DNA of 64,000 bases, taken from positions 1-64,000 of the forward strand of contig CAZLEF010000021.1 in the NCBI GenBank assembly GCA_964558465.1. Reading direction: 5' to 3'. Positions 8,082 through 16,744 of the stretch are shown one piece after another. The first letter of the stretch is position 1. Every line of letters begins with the position of its first letter. The notes beneath the pieces were generated by a model. The model was not told the DNA's origin. It ran no database searches and saw nothing but the letters and a program-made list of their open reading frames with translations. A program made the translations under genes and the position numbers. The stretch comes from JACJYC01 sp964558465 (lineage in GTDB: Bacteria; Bacteroidota; Bacteroidia; Chitinophagales; Saprospiraceae).

Positions 8082-9269
8082 ATGAATTTTTACCTAACCG
8101 AAGAACATTTGGCCGTGCAGGAGGCCGCAAGGGAATTTGCCCAAAAAGAATTAAAACCAGGTGTGATCGAGCGCGACTCCAATATGGAATACCCTGCCGT
8201 GCAGGTCCGCAAAATGGCAGAACTGGGGTTCATGGGCATGATGGTGTCGCCGGATTATGGCGGCGGCGGTATGGATACCCTCTCGTATGTGCTGGCAATG
8301 GAAGAAATTTCCAAAGTCGACAATTCCTGTTCCGTCATCATGTCCGTCAATAACTCATTGGTTTGCTGGGGGCTGGAAGCCTACGGGACAGCGGACCAGA
8401 AATCGAAATACCTGACCAAACTTGCAACCGGCGAATGGATCGGGGCTTTTTGCCTTTCAGAACCGGAGGCGGGCAGCGACGCCACATCGCAGCGAACCAC
8501 TGCAGTCGATATGGGCGATCATTATTTGTTGAACGGGACCAAAAACTGGATCACCAACGGGGCATACTCCAAAATACACCTGGTGATGGCGCAGACCAAC
8601 CCCGAACTGGGGCACCGGGGGATCGATACTTTCATCGTAGAAGCGGGGTGGCCCGGCGTCAGCATCGGCAAAAAAGAAGATAAACTTGGGATTCGGTCTT
8701 CGGATACGACTTCCATCATGTACAATGACGTCAAAGTACCCAAGGAGAACCGGATCGGCGCCAGCGGTTTCGGGTTCAAGTTTGCTATGCGGACATTAGC
8801 CGGCGGGCGGATCGGTATCGCATCGCAGGCCCTTGGGATCGCGGCCGGCGCTTACGAACTGGCTGCTGCCTACGCCAACGAACGCCAGGCTTTTGGAAAA
8901 ACGATCGCCAACCACCAGGCCATCGCCTTCAAATTGGCGAATATGGCGCTCGATATTGAAGCCGCCCGCCTGCTCGTCTACCGGGCAGCCTGGATGAAAG
9001 ACCAGGGGTTGGATTTTAATACCGCCAGCGCTATGGCCAAACTTTTTGCCTCGGAGGCCGCCATGAAACATACGGTCGAAGCCGTGCAAATTCACGGCGG
9101 GTACGGCTTCGTCAAAGAATACCACGTGGAACGGCTCATGCGCGACGCCAAGATCACCCAGATCTATGAAGGCACCTCGGAAGTGCAACGGATTGTCATT
9201 TCGCGGGAGATCATCAATGGGCAGTTATATGTGCCGATGTCTGCCAATGGGATGGAAACGGTGCAGTGA
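8082..9269 (+). CDS. acyl-CoA dehydrogenase (short-chain type)
   Basis: A 395-residue FAD enzyme that oxidises acyl-CoA to trans-2-enoyl-CoA and passes electrons to ETF. Visible are the N-terminal helical domain, AFCLSEPEAGSD (the family signature in the middle domain, followed by TKNWITNG), and the C-terminal QIHGGYGFVKEYHVERLMRD with the catalytic base Glu363 in QIYEGTSE. The Glu position is that of short-chain (butyryl) enzymes. It is transcribed alone from a TAnnTTTG promoter and closed by a 15-bp palindrome. Chain-length preference is inferred from family resemblance. Confidence 0.93.
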   Translation: MNFYLTEEHLAVQEAAREFAQKELKPGVIERDSNMEYPAVQVRKMAELGFMGMMVSPDYGGGGMDTLSYVLAMEEISKVDNSCSVIMSVNNSLVCWGLEAYGTADQKSKYLTKLATGEWIGAFCLSEPEAGSDATSQRTTAVDMGDHYLLNGTKNWITNGAYSKIHLVMAQTNPELGHRGIDTFIVEAGWPGVSIGKKEDKLGIRSSDTTSIMYNDVKVPKENRIGASGFGFKFAMRTLAGGRIGIASQALGIAAGAYELAAAYANERQAFGKTIANHQAIAFKLANMALDIEAARLLVYRAAWMKDQGLDFNTASAMAKLFASEAAMKHTVEAVQIHGGYGFVKEYHVERLMRDAKITQIYEGTSEVQRIVISREIINGQLYVPMSANGMETVQ

Positions 9270-9279
9270 TGCCTGCTTG

Positions 9280-9311
9280 CTGGATGCTGGATGCTTGCAT
9301 CCAGCATCCAG
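9280..9311. terminator. perfect 15-bp palindrome between convergent genes
   Basis: CTGGATGCTGGATGC (9280-9294) and its exact complement (9297-9311) are separated by two bases. It sits between two convergent stop codons, so it probably ends transcripts from both sides, although neither side has a clear T-run. It is built from a repeated ctggatg phrase, like other gap repeats here. Confidence 0.6.
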
Positions 9312-9318
9312 TATCAAG

Positions 9319-10050
9319 CTAGAATTTGGATCCGATCACATAGGGCAGCATTTGGCGCCAGGTCGGCCAGTCGTGCGGCATATCATGGCCCCAGACATCG
9401 AGGTCATGAGGAACGCTTTTTGCGTGCAATACGCCGGATAAGCGCCGCGACGCTTCAGGGTTTTCGTAATTCCCCTGGCCGGTCAGAATATGAATATGAC
9501 CACTCCGGCGCATATGTTCCAGGTAATAATGATCCTGGAGGTTAGGGAGGTATTGCATCGGCGAGTTGAAATAAACATCTTCGTCGTGGTGGCCTTTGGT
9601 GTAGGTTGCCAGTTCATAGTCGCCGCTCATGGCAATGGTTCCGGCAATCAGGTCGGGCCGTTTGAAGAACAGGTTAGCGGAATGGTAAGCGCCGAGAGAC
9701 GCCCCGCAGGTAATAATAGGCGTCGTATCGCTGGTCATGCTTCGGATGAAAGGCACAACTTCCTGGTATATGTATTCATTAAACTGGGTATGCCGGAGGC
9801 TTTTATGCCTGGGGTGCATCTGGTTGTTCAACCAGCTTTCCCGGTTGATGCTGTTGACGGAAAAAACCTTCACCTTGCCTGCGTTGATCAGCGGCGCGAT
9901 GGTGTCCATCAGTTGAAAACGTTCGTATTCCAGATAATCCGCAGCGGCCGTCGGGATCAGGAGCAGCGCAAACCCCCAATGGCCATAAACGGCGATTTCC
10001 ATATGTTTGTTGAGTCGTGGGCTATGCCACCCGTGAATTGATCGTTGCAT
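9319..10050 (-). CDS. esterase of the putative esterase (PF00756-like) alpha/beta-hydrolase family
   Basis: A 243-residue protein with the nucleophile elbow CGASLGAYHS (Ser118), followed by LFFKRPDLIAGTIAMSG and a C-terminal VWGHDMPHDWPTW that supplies the likely catalytic His. These match the esterase-D and enterochelin-esterase-like family of serine hydrolases. There is no signal peptide, so it is probably cytoplasmic. The substrate cannot be told from sequence. It is convergent with the acyl-CoA dehydrogenase and divergent from the next gene. Confidence 0.8.
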   Translation of the reverse strand: MQRSIHGWHSPRLNKHMEIAVYGHWGFALLLIPTAAADYLEYERFQLMDTIAPLINAGKVKVFSVNSINRESWLNNQMHPRHKSLRHTQFNEYIYQEVVPFIRSMTSDTTPIITCGASLGAYHSANLFFKRPDLIAGTIAMSGDYELATYTKGHHDEDVYFNSPMQYLPNLQDHYYLEHMRRSGHIHILTGQGNYENPEASRRLSGVLHAKSVPHDLDVWGHDMPHDWPTWRQMLPYVIGSKF

Positions 10051-10091
10051 CGTACTTTCCTTTGCGGGTAAATATACAGCTTTATTGAAAT

Positions 10092-10124
10092 TTTGTGAAT
10101 TCCTGACTGTGCGGAGTATATTTG
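10092..10124 (+). promoter_or_regulatory. promoter of the cyclophilin/glucokinase unit
   Basis: TTTG (10092-10095), 21 bases, then TATATTTG (10117-10124) match the Bacteroidota -33 and -7 pair with the same spacing as the carB promoter. The ATG follows at 10162. Confidence 0.6.
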
Positions 10125-10161
10125 CACCATAAAAGCGCCTGTACTGCCGCGAACGACAAAT

Positions 10162-10557
10162 ATGGAAATCCGCCTTGAAGATTGGGAATTAGATTTTGCC
10201 TGGTTGCGCGTCCGCCATCTGGTCAGGGATATTTTTCAACGGGATGACTTACCCGACATGAATGCCGTCCTTTTTTTGATTGGCATCCAGGAACTGGGCA
10301 GGGCTGCGCCTTCTTTTAGCAAGGAAGAAAAACAGGACCTGATGCATATTGCCGTCTGCAGGTTGTTGAGTGAAGACGGATATTTTCAGTATTTGGGGAT
10401 GGATGATGACGGTTGGCCGCATTGGAAACCGGTGAAGCCGTTTGCAATCCAGGGGGTAAAAGAACAGGAACGCTTGCTGAAAGAGCAGGTCGTCCGGTAT
10501 TTTGCAGCGATAGACCAGGAACTTGCTCCTTTTCTGACCCGGTTCGAAGCCAAATAA
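10162..10557 (+). CDS. conserved hypothetical protein, 131 residues
   Basis: A small soluble acidic protein without signal peptide. Recognisable points are WLRVRHLVRDIFQRDDLPDM and NAVLFLIGIQELG, which I recall from short Bacteroidota proteins of unknown function. It is the first gene of a tight four-gene run (10-, 10- and 7-base gaps) leading into two lipoprotein cyclophilins and a polyphosphate glucokinase. It reads from a good promoter. I do not recognise a function. Confidence 0.7.
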   Translation: MEIRLEDWELDFAWLRVRHLVRDIFQRDDLPDMNAVLFLIGIQELGRAAPSFSKEEKQDLMHIAVCRLLSEDGYFQYLGMDDDGWPHWKPVKPFAIQGVKEQERLLKEQVVRYFAAIDQELAPFLTRFEAK

Positions 10558-10567
10558 ACTTTTTATC

Positions 10568-11209
10568 ATGAATAAACGCTATTTTTTACCAACCCTTTTT
10601 ATTTTGATGGCGATGGTTGCCTGTAAAAATGACGACGTTACTTATGCCGAAATTTCAACTGATTTCGGGAGCATCAAGGTCATGCTGTACAACAGCACAC
10701 CGAAACACAGGGATAATTTCATCAAACTGGCCAAAGAAGGTTTTTATGACGACCTGCTTTTTCACCGGGTTATGGCAGGATTCATGATCCAGGGCGGCGA
10801 CCCCGACTCGAAAAACTCGCCGGCAGGGGCGCCGTTGGGCATGGGCGGCCCCGGCTACGAGATCGACGCCGAAATCGGAGCTCCGCATATCCGGGGCGCA
10901 CTTGCTGCGGCAAGAAGGAATAATCCGCAAAAACAATCCTCAGGTTCTCAGTTCTATATTGTACAAGGGCAGTCGATCGATGACGCTTATCTGAACAATA
11001 TTGAGGCCCAAAAACAGATCAAATACAATGAAACCCAGCGAAAACTGTACAAGGAACTGGGCGGAACGCCTTTCCTCGATAACGACTATACGGTTTTCGG
11101 AGAGGTGGTGGAGGGAATGGATGTGGTGGATAAAATTGCATCCCAAACCACCGGGCCCAACGACAGGCCTTTACAGGATATAAAAATGAAAGTGAAAATT
11201 ATCAATTGA
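10568..11209 (+). CDS. cyclophilin-type peptidyl-prolyl isomerase, lipoprotein
   Basis: A 213-residue protein with a lipoprotein signal (lipobox AMVAC, Cys19), so it is lipid-anchored in the envelope. The cyclophilin core is plain: TDFGSIKVMLYNSTPKHRDN, FHRVMAGFMIQGGDP with the catalytic Arg and the Phe/Met/Gln pocket, GSQFYIVQG, and the closing FGEVVEGMDVVDKIA. It catalyses cis-trans isomerisation of X-Pro bonds, probably to help fold exported proteins. It is in a run with a second, PKD-fused copy 10 bases downstream, which suggests local duplication. Confidence 0.92.
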   Translation: MNKRYFLPTLFILMAMVACKNDDVTYAEISTDFGSIKVMLYNSTPKHRDNFIKLAKEGFYDDLLFHRVMAGFMIQGGDPDSKNSPAGAPLGMGGPGYEIDAEIGAPHIRGALAAARRNNPQKQSSGSQFYIVQGQSIDDAYLNNIEAQKQIKYNETQRKLYKELGGTPFLDNDYTVFGEVVEGMDVVDKIASQTTGPNDRPLQDIKMKVKIIN

Positions 11210-11219
11210 TATCAAGGCG

Positions 11220-12110
11220 ATGAACTTCAGAATTTTTTTACTCTCCGGCGCCCTTGCGACCCTGTTTTGGGCTTGCGGCAAACCGGTTGTTCAATTCACC
11301 TACGGCGGGGAACTCAGGGCCGTTTCCGAGGTGAGTTTTGAAAATACCTCCAAAGGCGCAACGGCCTACGAGTGGGACTTTGGCGACGGCAATACTTCGA
11401 CCGAAATGGCGCCGAGCCACCGTTACCGCGCCTCAGGCGACTATACCGTGAAGTTAAAAGCAATGAACGCCAAAGGCAAAGCCCGTACCCGGGAAGAACG
11501 GGTACACATTACCCCCCCGCAGCATTGTCTGGTGGAAATGATCACCCCGCACGGCAGTATGCTGATCCGGCTCTATGATGCAACCCCCCAGCACCAGGAC
11601 AATTTTGTCAAATTGGTTGAACAGGGCTATTTTGACAGTTTGTTGTTCCACCGTGTGATCAACGGGTTTATGATCCAGGGTGGCGACCCCAAATCAAAAG
11701 GCGCCAAACCCGGCGAGCCGCTCGGCATGGGCGGCCCCGGATATACCGTACCGGCAGAGTTTTCGGATACCCTTATCCATGTAAAAGGCGCATTGGCCGC
11801 TGCCCGGCAAGGCGATCAGGTAAACCCGGAAAAACGCTCATCCGGCTCCCAGTTTTACATCGTCCAGGGAAGGCCCCTGGGGGCGGATGAACTGGACAAG
11901 TTTGAGGCGAGGAAAGGTTTCCGGTACAGCAGCGTCCAGCGCAAGGCGTACATGGAAATGGGCGGCACACCCCAACTGGACCGCGAGTATACCGTTTTTG
12001 GACAAGTCATTGAGGGATTGGATGTGATTGACAAGATCGCCTCTGTAGCCACGGATGGTCGCGACAGACCGCGAAGCGATGTCATTATGAAGGTCATTTT
12101 AATTAAATAA
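11220..12110 (+). CDS. lipoprotein with PKD domain fused to cyclophilin isomerase
   Basis: A 296-residue lipoprotein (lipobox LFWAC, Cys19). Residues about 28-97 form a PKD domain (VSFENTSKGA, YEWDFGDGNTS, HRYRASGDYTVKLKA). Residues about 100-296 form a complete cyclophilin with FHRVINGFMIQGGDP, GSQFYIVQG and FGQVIEGLDVIDKIA. PKD domains are beta-sandwiches often used for protein or glycan contact, so the isomerase may be tethered to a surface partner. The cyclophilin half closely matches the preceding gene, including the GEPLGMGGPGY loop, so the pair probably arose by tandem duplication plus domain gain. Confidence 0.9.
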   Translation: MNFRIFLLSGALATLFWACGKPVVQFTYGGELRAVSEVSFENTSKGATAYEWDFGDGNTSTEMAPSHRYRASGDYTVKLKAMNAKGKARTREERVHITPPQHCLVEMITPHGSMLIRLYDATPQHQDNFVKLVEQGYFDSLLFHRVINGFMIQGGDPKSKGAKPGEPLGMGGPGYTVPAEFSDTLIHVKGALAAARQGDQVNPEKRSSGSQFYIVQGRPLGADELDKFEARKGFRYSSVQRKAYMEMGGTPQLDREYTVFGQVIEGLDVIDKIASVATDGRDRPRSDVIMKVILIK

Positions 12111-12117
12111 AGCCCAT

Positions 12118-12903
12118 ATGGCAAACGATCATCACGTTCTGGGTATCGATGTAGGCGCTTCCGGGATCAAAGGAGGGATTGTAGATATCCAAAGCGGTAA
12201 AATGCTGACGGAAAGGATTCGGCTCGAAACGCCAAAACCTGCAACCCCCAAAGCTATTGCTCAGACTTTTTCCGAATTGGTGAAAATGCACCAATGGGAC
12301 AGGGTGATCGGCTGCGGATTTCCCGCCATTGTAAAAAACGGCCTCGCCCGCTCAGCAGCCAATATCGATAAATCCTGGATCGGGGTCAATATTGAAACCC
12401 TTTTCTCCGAAGCCTGCGGCCTCCCCGTCAAAGTGATCAACGATGCCGACGCTGCGGGTATTGCCGCTATGACCTTCGGCGTAGGCAGAGGCCGGCAGGG
12501 GGTCGTTCTGATGATCACGATCGGCAGCGGGATCGGCTCCGCTCTGTTTGTGGACGGCCACCTCGCCCCAAATTCTGAACTGGGGCACCTTTTTTTTTAC
12601 GAGGATATCGCCGAGCGCTACGTTTCTGACAACGCCCGCAGGAGGGATAACCTTTCGTGGGGAGAATGGGGCGCCCGGTTTGACAAATACCTGCACCACC
12701 TGGGCAGGCTTTTTTCTCCCGACCTCGTCATCCTGAGCGGAGGCGCCAGCAAACAATATGAAAGCTTCAAAGACCAGATTACGGTTGACTATGAAGTCGT
12801 GCCTTCCATTATGTTCAATCATGCCGGTACAATCGGGGCAGCGTATTATGCGTGGGAGTCCATTACTCAAAATCCACATGATAGTGATCGTCGTGCCGGA
12901 TGA
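12118..12903 (+). CDS. ppgK: polyphosphate glucokinase, ROK family
   Basis: A 261-residue sugar kinase. The phosphate-binding start GIDVGASGIKGGIVD, the catalytic NDADAAG, and ITIGSGIGSALFVDG followed by ELGHL are the signature set of polyphosphate-dependent glucokinases, which phosphorylate glucose using polyphosphate (and often ATP). No ROK zinc-binding CxCGxxGCxE motif is present, which fits this subgroup. Its last 41 bases overlap the end of the convergent peptidase gene. It is last in the four-gene run. Confidence 0.85.
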   Translation: MANDHHVLGIDVGASGIKGGIVDIQSGKMLTERIRLETPKPATPKAIAQTFSELVKMHQWDRVIGCGFPAIVKNGLARSAANIDKSWIGVNIETLFSEACGLPVKVINDADAAGIAAMTFGVGRGRQGVVLMITIGSGIGSALFVDGHLAPNSELGHLFFYEDIAERYVSDNARRRDNLSWGEWGARFDKYLHHLGRLFSPDLVILSGGASKQYESFKDQITVDYEVVPSIMFNHAGTIGAAYYAWESITQNPHDSDRRAG

Positions 12904-13831
12904 TTCCCTGACTTTTATTAAAAGGCAGGTTTTTTATTTTTTCCCCGGCTGCAGTTGAAAACAGCTCGGGCTGTAAGTTTGGATCAAAGATGACTCTGCG
13001 AATTTTCAGACCTTGTTCTTTTGCCGATTCCCGGATGGCGAGCAAGTGTCGCGCCAGTGTTTCATAGTCGATTTCAGCTTTTTTCCACTTGCCTTTCTGG
13101 TCAAATTCCATGGCGTAACCCCAAAGATTGAAAATGTGGTGGGATCGCCAGGGTTTGCCATTTTTAAGCATCGGCGTCATCAGATCTACGCTCATCCCGT
13201 TCCGGTGACTACGGTGGGGCAGGAACCGCCCTCCTTTTTTTAACCCGGTTTCGCCGATCACAAATTTTACCCCGGGGCAGCTAACGGCGCAATCCGAATA
13301 AGCATCGAGCAAGGCAGCCCGGACTTTATCATGCACGTAAGTCCTTCCCATCAAATACCCCGGGAAACTATAGGTGGTGAAATTCTTCCCCCGGAAAGGC
13401 ATTCGTTTGGCATTTTCAATACTGCCGCTGCCGGATGACCCTGTCGACCGGCTGGGCAGATCGTTTTCGAACCAGAGCAAGGAATTTGGGAAGATATAAA
13501 GCAAGATCAGCAGCAATACACCCCCTTTGAAAGTATATATCCAGACCCGCCTCGAATGCAGGTAAACCGCCCTGAATCCAAGGGATAATGCCAGCCACCA
13601 GGGCAAAACTACCCAATGCCGCTGATGAGTGTTCAGCCATTTGCTCCAGGGGTAAACCAAAGCCCGTTGAATGGCATCCATCGTCATCGGGATATCCCGG
13701 TCGGCGTAATTTGCATAATTTGGTTGCCGACCAAGCCAGTCGCCGAGGGGGGAAAGACCAAAGTACAACCCTGTCGCGATTGCAGCCACGAGGTAGGGCC
13801 AAGGAGTGTTGAAATATCTATTCTGAAACAT
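12863..13831 (-). CDS. membrane-anchored LAS-family metallopeptidase, MepA-like (M74)
   Basis: A 322-residue protein. The N-terminal third is hydrophobic with about three membrane segments (near residues 12-30, 73-90 and 100-118). The C-terminal domain has zinc ligands typical of penicillin-insensitive murein endopeptidase and D-Ala-D-Ala peptidases: HRSHRNGMSVDLMTPM (His-x6-Asp) and DDHYHVDFE (HxH). It probably cleaves peptidoglycan cross-links in the periplasm. E. coli MepA has no N-terminal membrane region like this. It overlaps the flippase gene by 14 bases (translational coupling) and the convergent ppgK by 41 bases. Confidence 0.8.
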   Translation of the reverse strand: MFQNRYFNTPWPYLVAAIATGLYFGLSPLGDWLGRQPNYANYADRDIPMTMDAIQRALVYPWSKWLNTHQRHWVVLPWWLALSLGFRAVYLHSRRVWIYTFKGGVLLLILLYIFPNSLLWFENDLPSRSTGSSGSGSIENAKRMPFRGKNFTTYSFPGYLMGRTYVHDKVRAALLDAYSDCAVSCPGVKFVIGETGLKKGGRFLPHRSHRNGMSVDLMTPMLKNGKPWRSHHIFNLWGYAMEFDQKGKWKKAEIDYETLARHLLAIRESAKEQGLKIRRVIFDPNLQPELFSTAAGEKIKNLPFNKSQGIIRHDDHYHVDFE

Positions 13832-15323
13832 TTTTCACCTTAAAGTATTCTCCTGCCTTTTTTCTTTCCAACCTGAATACCAGATAACCCAGTCCGATCA
13901 GAACCAACGTATTCACCGTCAGACGAATGGCCTTCGCCTCGGGGAATTGTCCGCGCATCCAATCACTGAGCAGCCAGACCCCCACGCCAACCGCCAGGTA
14001 AAACAACAAAGCTTTTACATTATAAGGGACCGGATAAACCCGGTTGCCAATAATATAACAAGTCAACGCCATACCGCCGTAACAGGCCAGCGTTGTCCAG
14101 GCTGAGCCGTAATATCCAAAAACAGGGATCAGCCAGATATTCAGGCCGATGGTGATCAGGGCGCCGCCCACGGAAATATAAGCCCCCCAGTTCGTTTTAT
14201 CCGTCACTTTATACCATACCGAAAAATTGTAATACATACCCAGAAATACATTGGCCAGGGTCAGAATCGGCACAACACCCAACCCTGCCCAATATTCAGG
14301 GCCGATGAAGTATTTGACCACATCGATGTACAGGACGATGCCCAGGAAGGCCGCCATACCCGCGATCATAAAAAAATGGGCGAGGTCGGCATAAAGTTTT
14401 TGCGCCCCGAGCGCGTTTCTCTGCTTGAAGAAAAAAGGTTCGGCCCCATACCGGAAGGCCTGGGTGAACAAACTGATCAGCATAGCCAGTTTGTAGTTGG
14501 CGCCGTAAATACCCAATTGCGCAAGGTTCTCCTCTGGCGTTCCTTTTAACAACCAGGTCATGATCTTTCTATCGAGGGTTTCATTGATGACATAAGAAAA
14601 CCCGACAACCACGAGAGGCAAGGCATAAATGGTCATTCTGCGCCACAACAAAAAGTCGAACTGCCACTTCAACCGGAAAAACTCCGGCAATAAAAGGAGC
14701 AATGCAAACCCGCTGGCCGCCACGTTAGCAACAAAGATATAACCGATAGTAAATCCGGGATCGTACCAACTGTCCACCAGCCCGACACCCCAGGAACTGG
14801 CCTGAAGATACGGACATACCAGCAGAAAAAACAGGTTTAACCCGATATTTACCCCGATACCGGCCATGCGGACAGCGGCAAAACGCATCGGCCTTCCTTC
14901 CTGGCGCAGTTTCGCCAACGGGATCTCGCACAAGGCATCAAGCACCAGGATCAGAGCGCACATGCGCAGGAGGGACGAATGCTCCGGGTATTGGAACAAC
15001 TCCGCCAACCACCCGGACAGCGCAAAAAGGATCGCGCCAAACAAAAAGGATGAGCCTGTAACGGACCAAAGCGCTGTATCAAAGCTTTTGAGTCCATCTT
15101 CATTTTCTTCGGAAGCAAACCGGAAATAAGCAGTTTCCATCCGGTAGGTAAAAAATACCATGATCAAAGCTACAAAAGCAAAAAGGTCGGTGACAATTCC
15201 ATAGTCGCTCTGTTGCTCCAACACCCGGGTGTACAAAGGGGTCAGCAAAAAATACAAAACCCTGCCCAGAATGGAACTCAATCCGTATATCGCGGTTTCT
15301 TTTGCCAGTTTCCTGATGGACAT
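13818..15323 (-). CDS. polysaccharide flippase (MATE/Wzx-like, oligosaccharide flippase family)
   Basis: A 501-residue polytopic membrane protein with about 14 hydrophobic segments and the family start MSIRKLAKETAIYGLSSILG. It is of the type that moves lipid-linked oligosaccharides across the inner membrane. ATG 15323 is chosen because the in-frame extension to 15404 adds only a basic, non-conserved stretch. The downstream murein peptidase overlaps it, so the pair looks like an envelope-biogenesis unit. The cargo cannot be inferred; no glycosyltransferase cluster is adjacent. Confidence 0.85.
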   Translation of the reverse strand: MSIRKLAKETAIYGLSSILGRVLYFLLTPLYTRVLEQQSDYGIVTDLFAFVALIMVFFTYRMETAYFRFASEENEDGLKSFDTALWSVTGSSFLFGAILFALSGWLAELFQYPEHSSLLRMCALILVLDALCEIPLAKLRQEGRPMRFAAVRMAGIGVNIGLNLFFLLVCPYLQASSWGVGLVDSWYDPGFTIGYIFVANVAASGFALLLLLPEFFRLKWQFDFLLWRRMTIYALPLVVVGFSYVINETLDRKIMTWLLKGTPEENLAQLGIYGANYKLAMLISLFTQAFRYGAEPFFFKQRNALGAQKLYADLAHFFMIAGMAAFLGIVLYIDVVKYFIGPEYWAGLGVVPILTLANVFLGMYYNFSVWYKVTDKTNWGAYISVGGALITIGLNIWLIPVFGYYGSAWTTLACYGGMALTCYIIGNRVYPVPYNVKALLFYLAVGVGVWLLSDWMRGQFPEAKAIRLTVNTLVLIGLGYLVFRLERKKAGEYFKVKNVSE

Positions 15324-15508
15324 TGAAGCAGAATTACCCCGCAATTTTACGGGAATGTTTTGATTTTTACCTCTCCCCCCGGATTTCCGACCGTTTACCT
15401 GCAAGTTGAATCAAAGGGAAAAGGCAAATTGGTGAATTATCTGTAAATTGCCGCGTTTTTTGAAAAAAGCTGCCATTATCTGATTAAAAACCGGAATACT
15501 CCCCAAAC

Positions 15509-16588
15509 ATGATCAACGTCGCCTTGCTAAAAAAAATTTGCGAAACGCCCGGCGCTCCCGGTTTTGAACAAAGGATCCGGGAGGTCGTCATCGAAGAGGT
15601 AAAACCTTTGGCAGATGAACTGAAGGTGGACAATATGGGCAATGTCATAGCCGTCAAACGTGGCAAAGAACGAAAACGGGTAATGATCGCCGCTCATATG
15701 GACGAGATCAGTTTCATTGTCAGCCATATCGACGACGACGGCTTTCTGCGGTTCCATCCTCTGGGTGGGTTCGACCCCAAAACGTTGACCTCCCAGCGGG
15801 TAATCGTTCACGGCCGCCGCGATCTGATCGGCGTCATGGGCAGCAAACCCATCCACCTCATGAAACCCGACGAAAGGACCAAACAGGTGCCCATCAGCGA
15901 ATATTTCATCGACATGGGTATGCCCAAAGCAGAGGTGGAAAAATGGGTAACCATCGGCGACCCGGTGACCCGCGAAAGGGCCCTGATCGAAATGGGAGAT
16001 TGTGTCAACAGCAAATCCCTCGACAACAGGGTTTCCGTTTTTATCCTGCTGGAGGTGCTGCGGGCCCTGAAAGACCGGGAGGTCCCTTACGATATTTACG
16101 GCGTTTTTACCGTGCAGGAAGAAGTGGGCCTCCGCGGGGCCATCTCTTCCGCCCATCATATCGATCCGGATTTCGGTTTTGGGCTGGATGTAACCATTGC
16201 CTTTGATGTGCCTGGCGCGCATGCCTATGAGGCGGTCACTTTTCTGGGGAAAGGCGCCGCGATCAAAATCATGGACAGCTCGGTGATCAGCGATTACCGG
16301 ATGGTGAACTATCTGAAAAAGGTGGCGGACGAAGGCGGCATCAAATGGCAACCGGAAATATTGCCGGCCGGCGGTACAGATACCGCAGGCATTCAGCGAA
16401 ATGGTAAAAAAGGCGCGATTTCCGGCGCGATTTCCATCCCTCTTCGCCATATCCACCAAACCATCGAGATGGCGCATAAGGAAGATATTCATCACTGCAT
16501 CCGCCTGCTGGAAACCGCTCTGCTCCGGTTGAATGAATACGACTGGACATTTGGGTACCGGGGGGAGGAACAGGAAGGGTATCTTTAG
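15509..16588 (+). CDS. M42-family metallo-aminopeptidase (glutamyl aminopeptidase/endoglucanase-like)
   Basis: A 359-residue cytosolic dinuclear metallopeptidase. Ligand motifs in order: AAHMDEISF, SLDNRVSVF, the catalytic VQEEVGLRGA, FDVPGAH, and the late HIHQTIEM. It trims N-terminal residues from peptides and usually forms a dodecameric TET complex. Length and order are normal. It is transcribed alone; the next gene on this strand is 3 kb away, and a non-coding block with a terminator lies between. Confidence 0.9.
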   Translation: MINVALLKKICETPGAPGFEQRIREVVIEEVKPLADELKVDNMGNVIAVKRGKERKRVMIAAHMDEISFIVSHIDDDGFLRFHPLGGFDPKTLTSQRVIVHGRRDLIGVMGSKPIHLMKPDERTKQVPISEYFIDMGMPKAEVEKWVTIGDPVTRERALIEMGDCVNSKSLDNRVSVFILLEVLRALKDREVPYDIYGVFTVQEEVGLRGAISSAHHIDPDFGFGLDVTIAFDVPGAHAYEAVTFLGKGAAIKIMDSSVISDYRMVNYLKKVADEGGIKWQPEILPAGGTDTAGIQRNGKKGAISGAISIPLRHIHQTIEMAHKEDIHHCIRLLETALLRLNEYDWTFGYRGEEQEGYL

Positions 16589-16626
16589 GTGGAGAATGTT
16601 TACCTGCCTGAAGGGCTGGCGAGTAT

Positions 16627-16710
16627 AGGAGGATGGGAGGATGCGAAGATTCGAGGATGGGAGAGGACTGGAGACTGAAGGACTGGGGACTGAAGGATGG
16701 GAGGATGCGG
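16627..16710. repeat. degenerate GGATGGGAGGATGCG / GGACTGGAGACTGAA phrases
   Basis: Purine-rich phrases of 8-10 bases (ggatgggaggatgcg, gactggagactgaag) repeat without exact periodicity just after the M42 gene. They share the GAGGATGCG wording with the array at 57836-57940. Confidence 0.65.
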
Positions 16711-16744
16711 TGGCCTGTATTTCCGGTCGGCGGTCATTTTTAAA

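Noticed and set aside
12104..12120. Separate promoter for ppgK
   Set aside because: Only seven bases separate it from the previous stop codon, so cotranscription is simpler.
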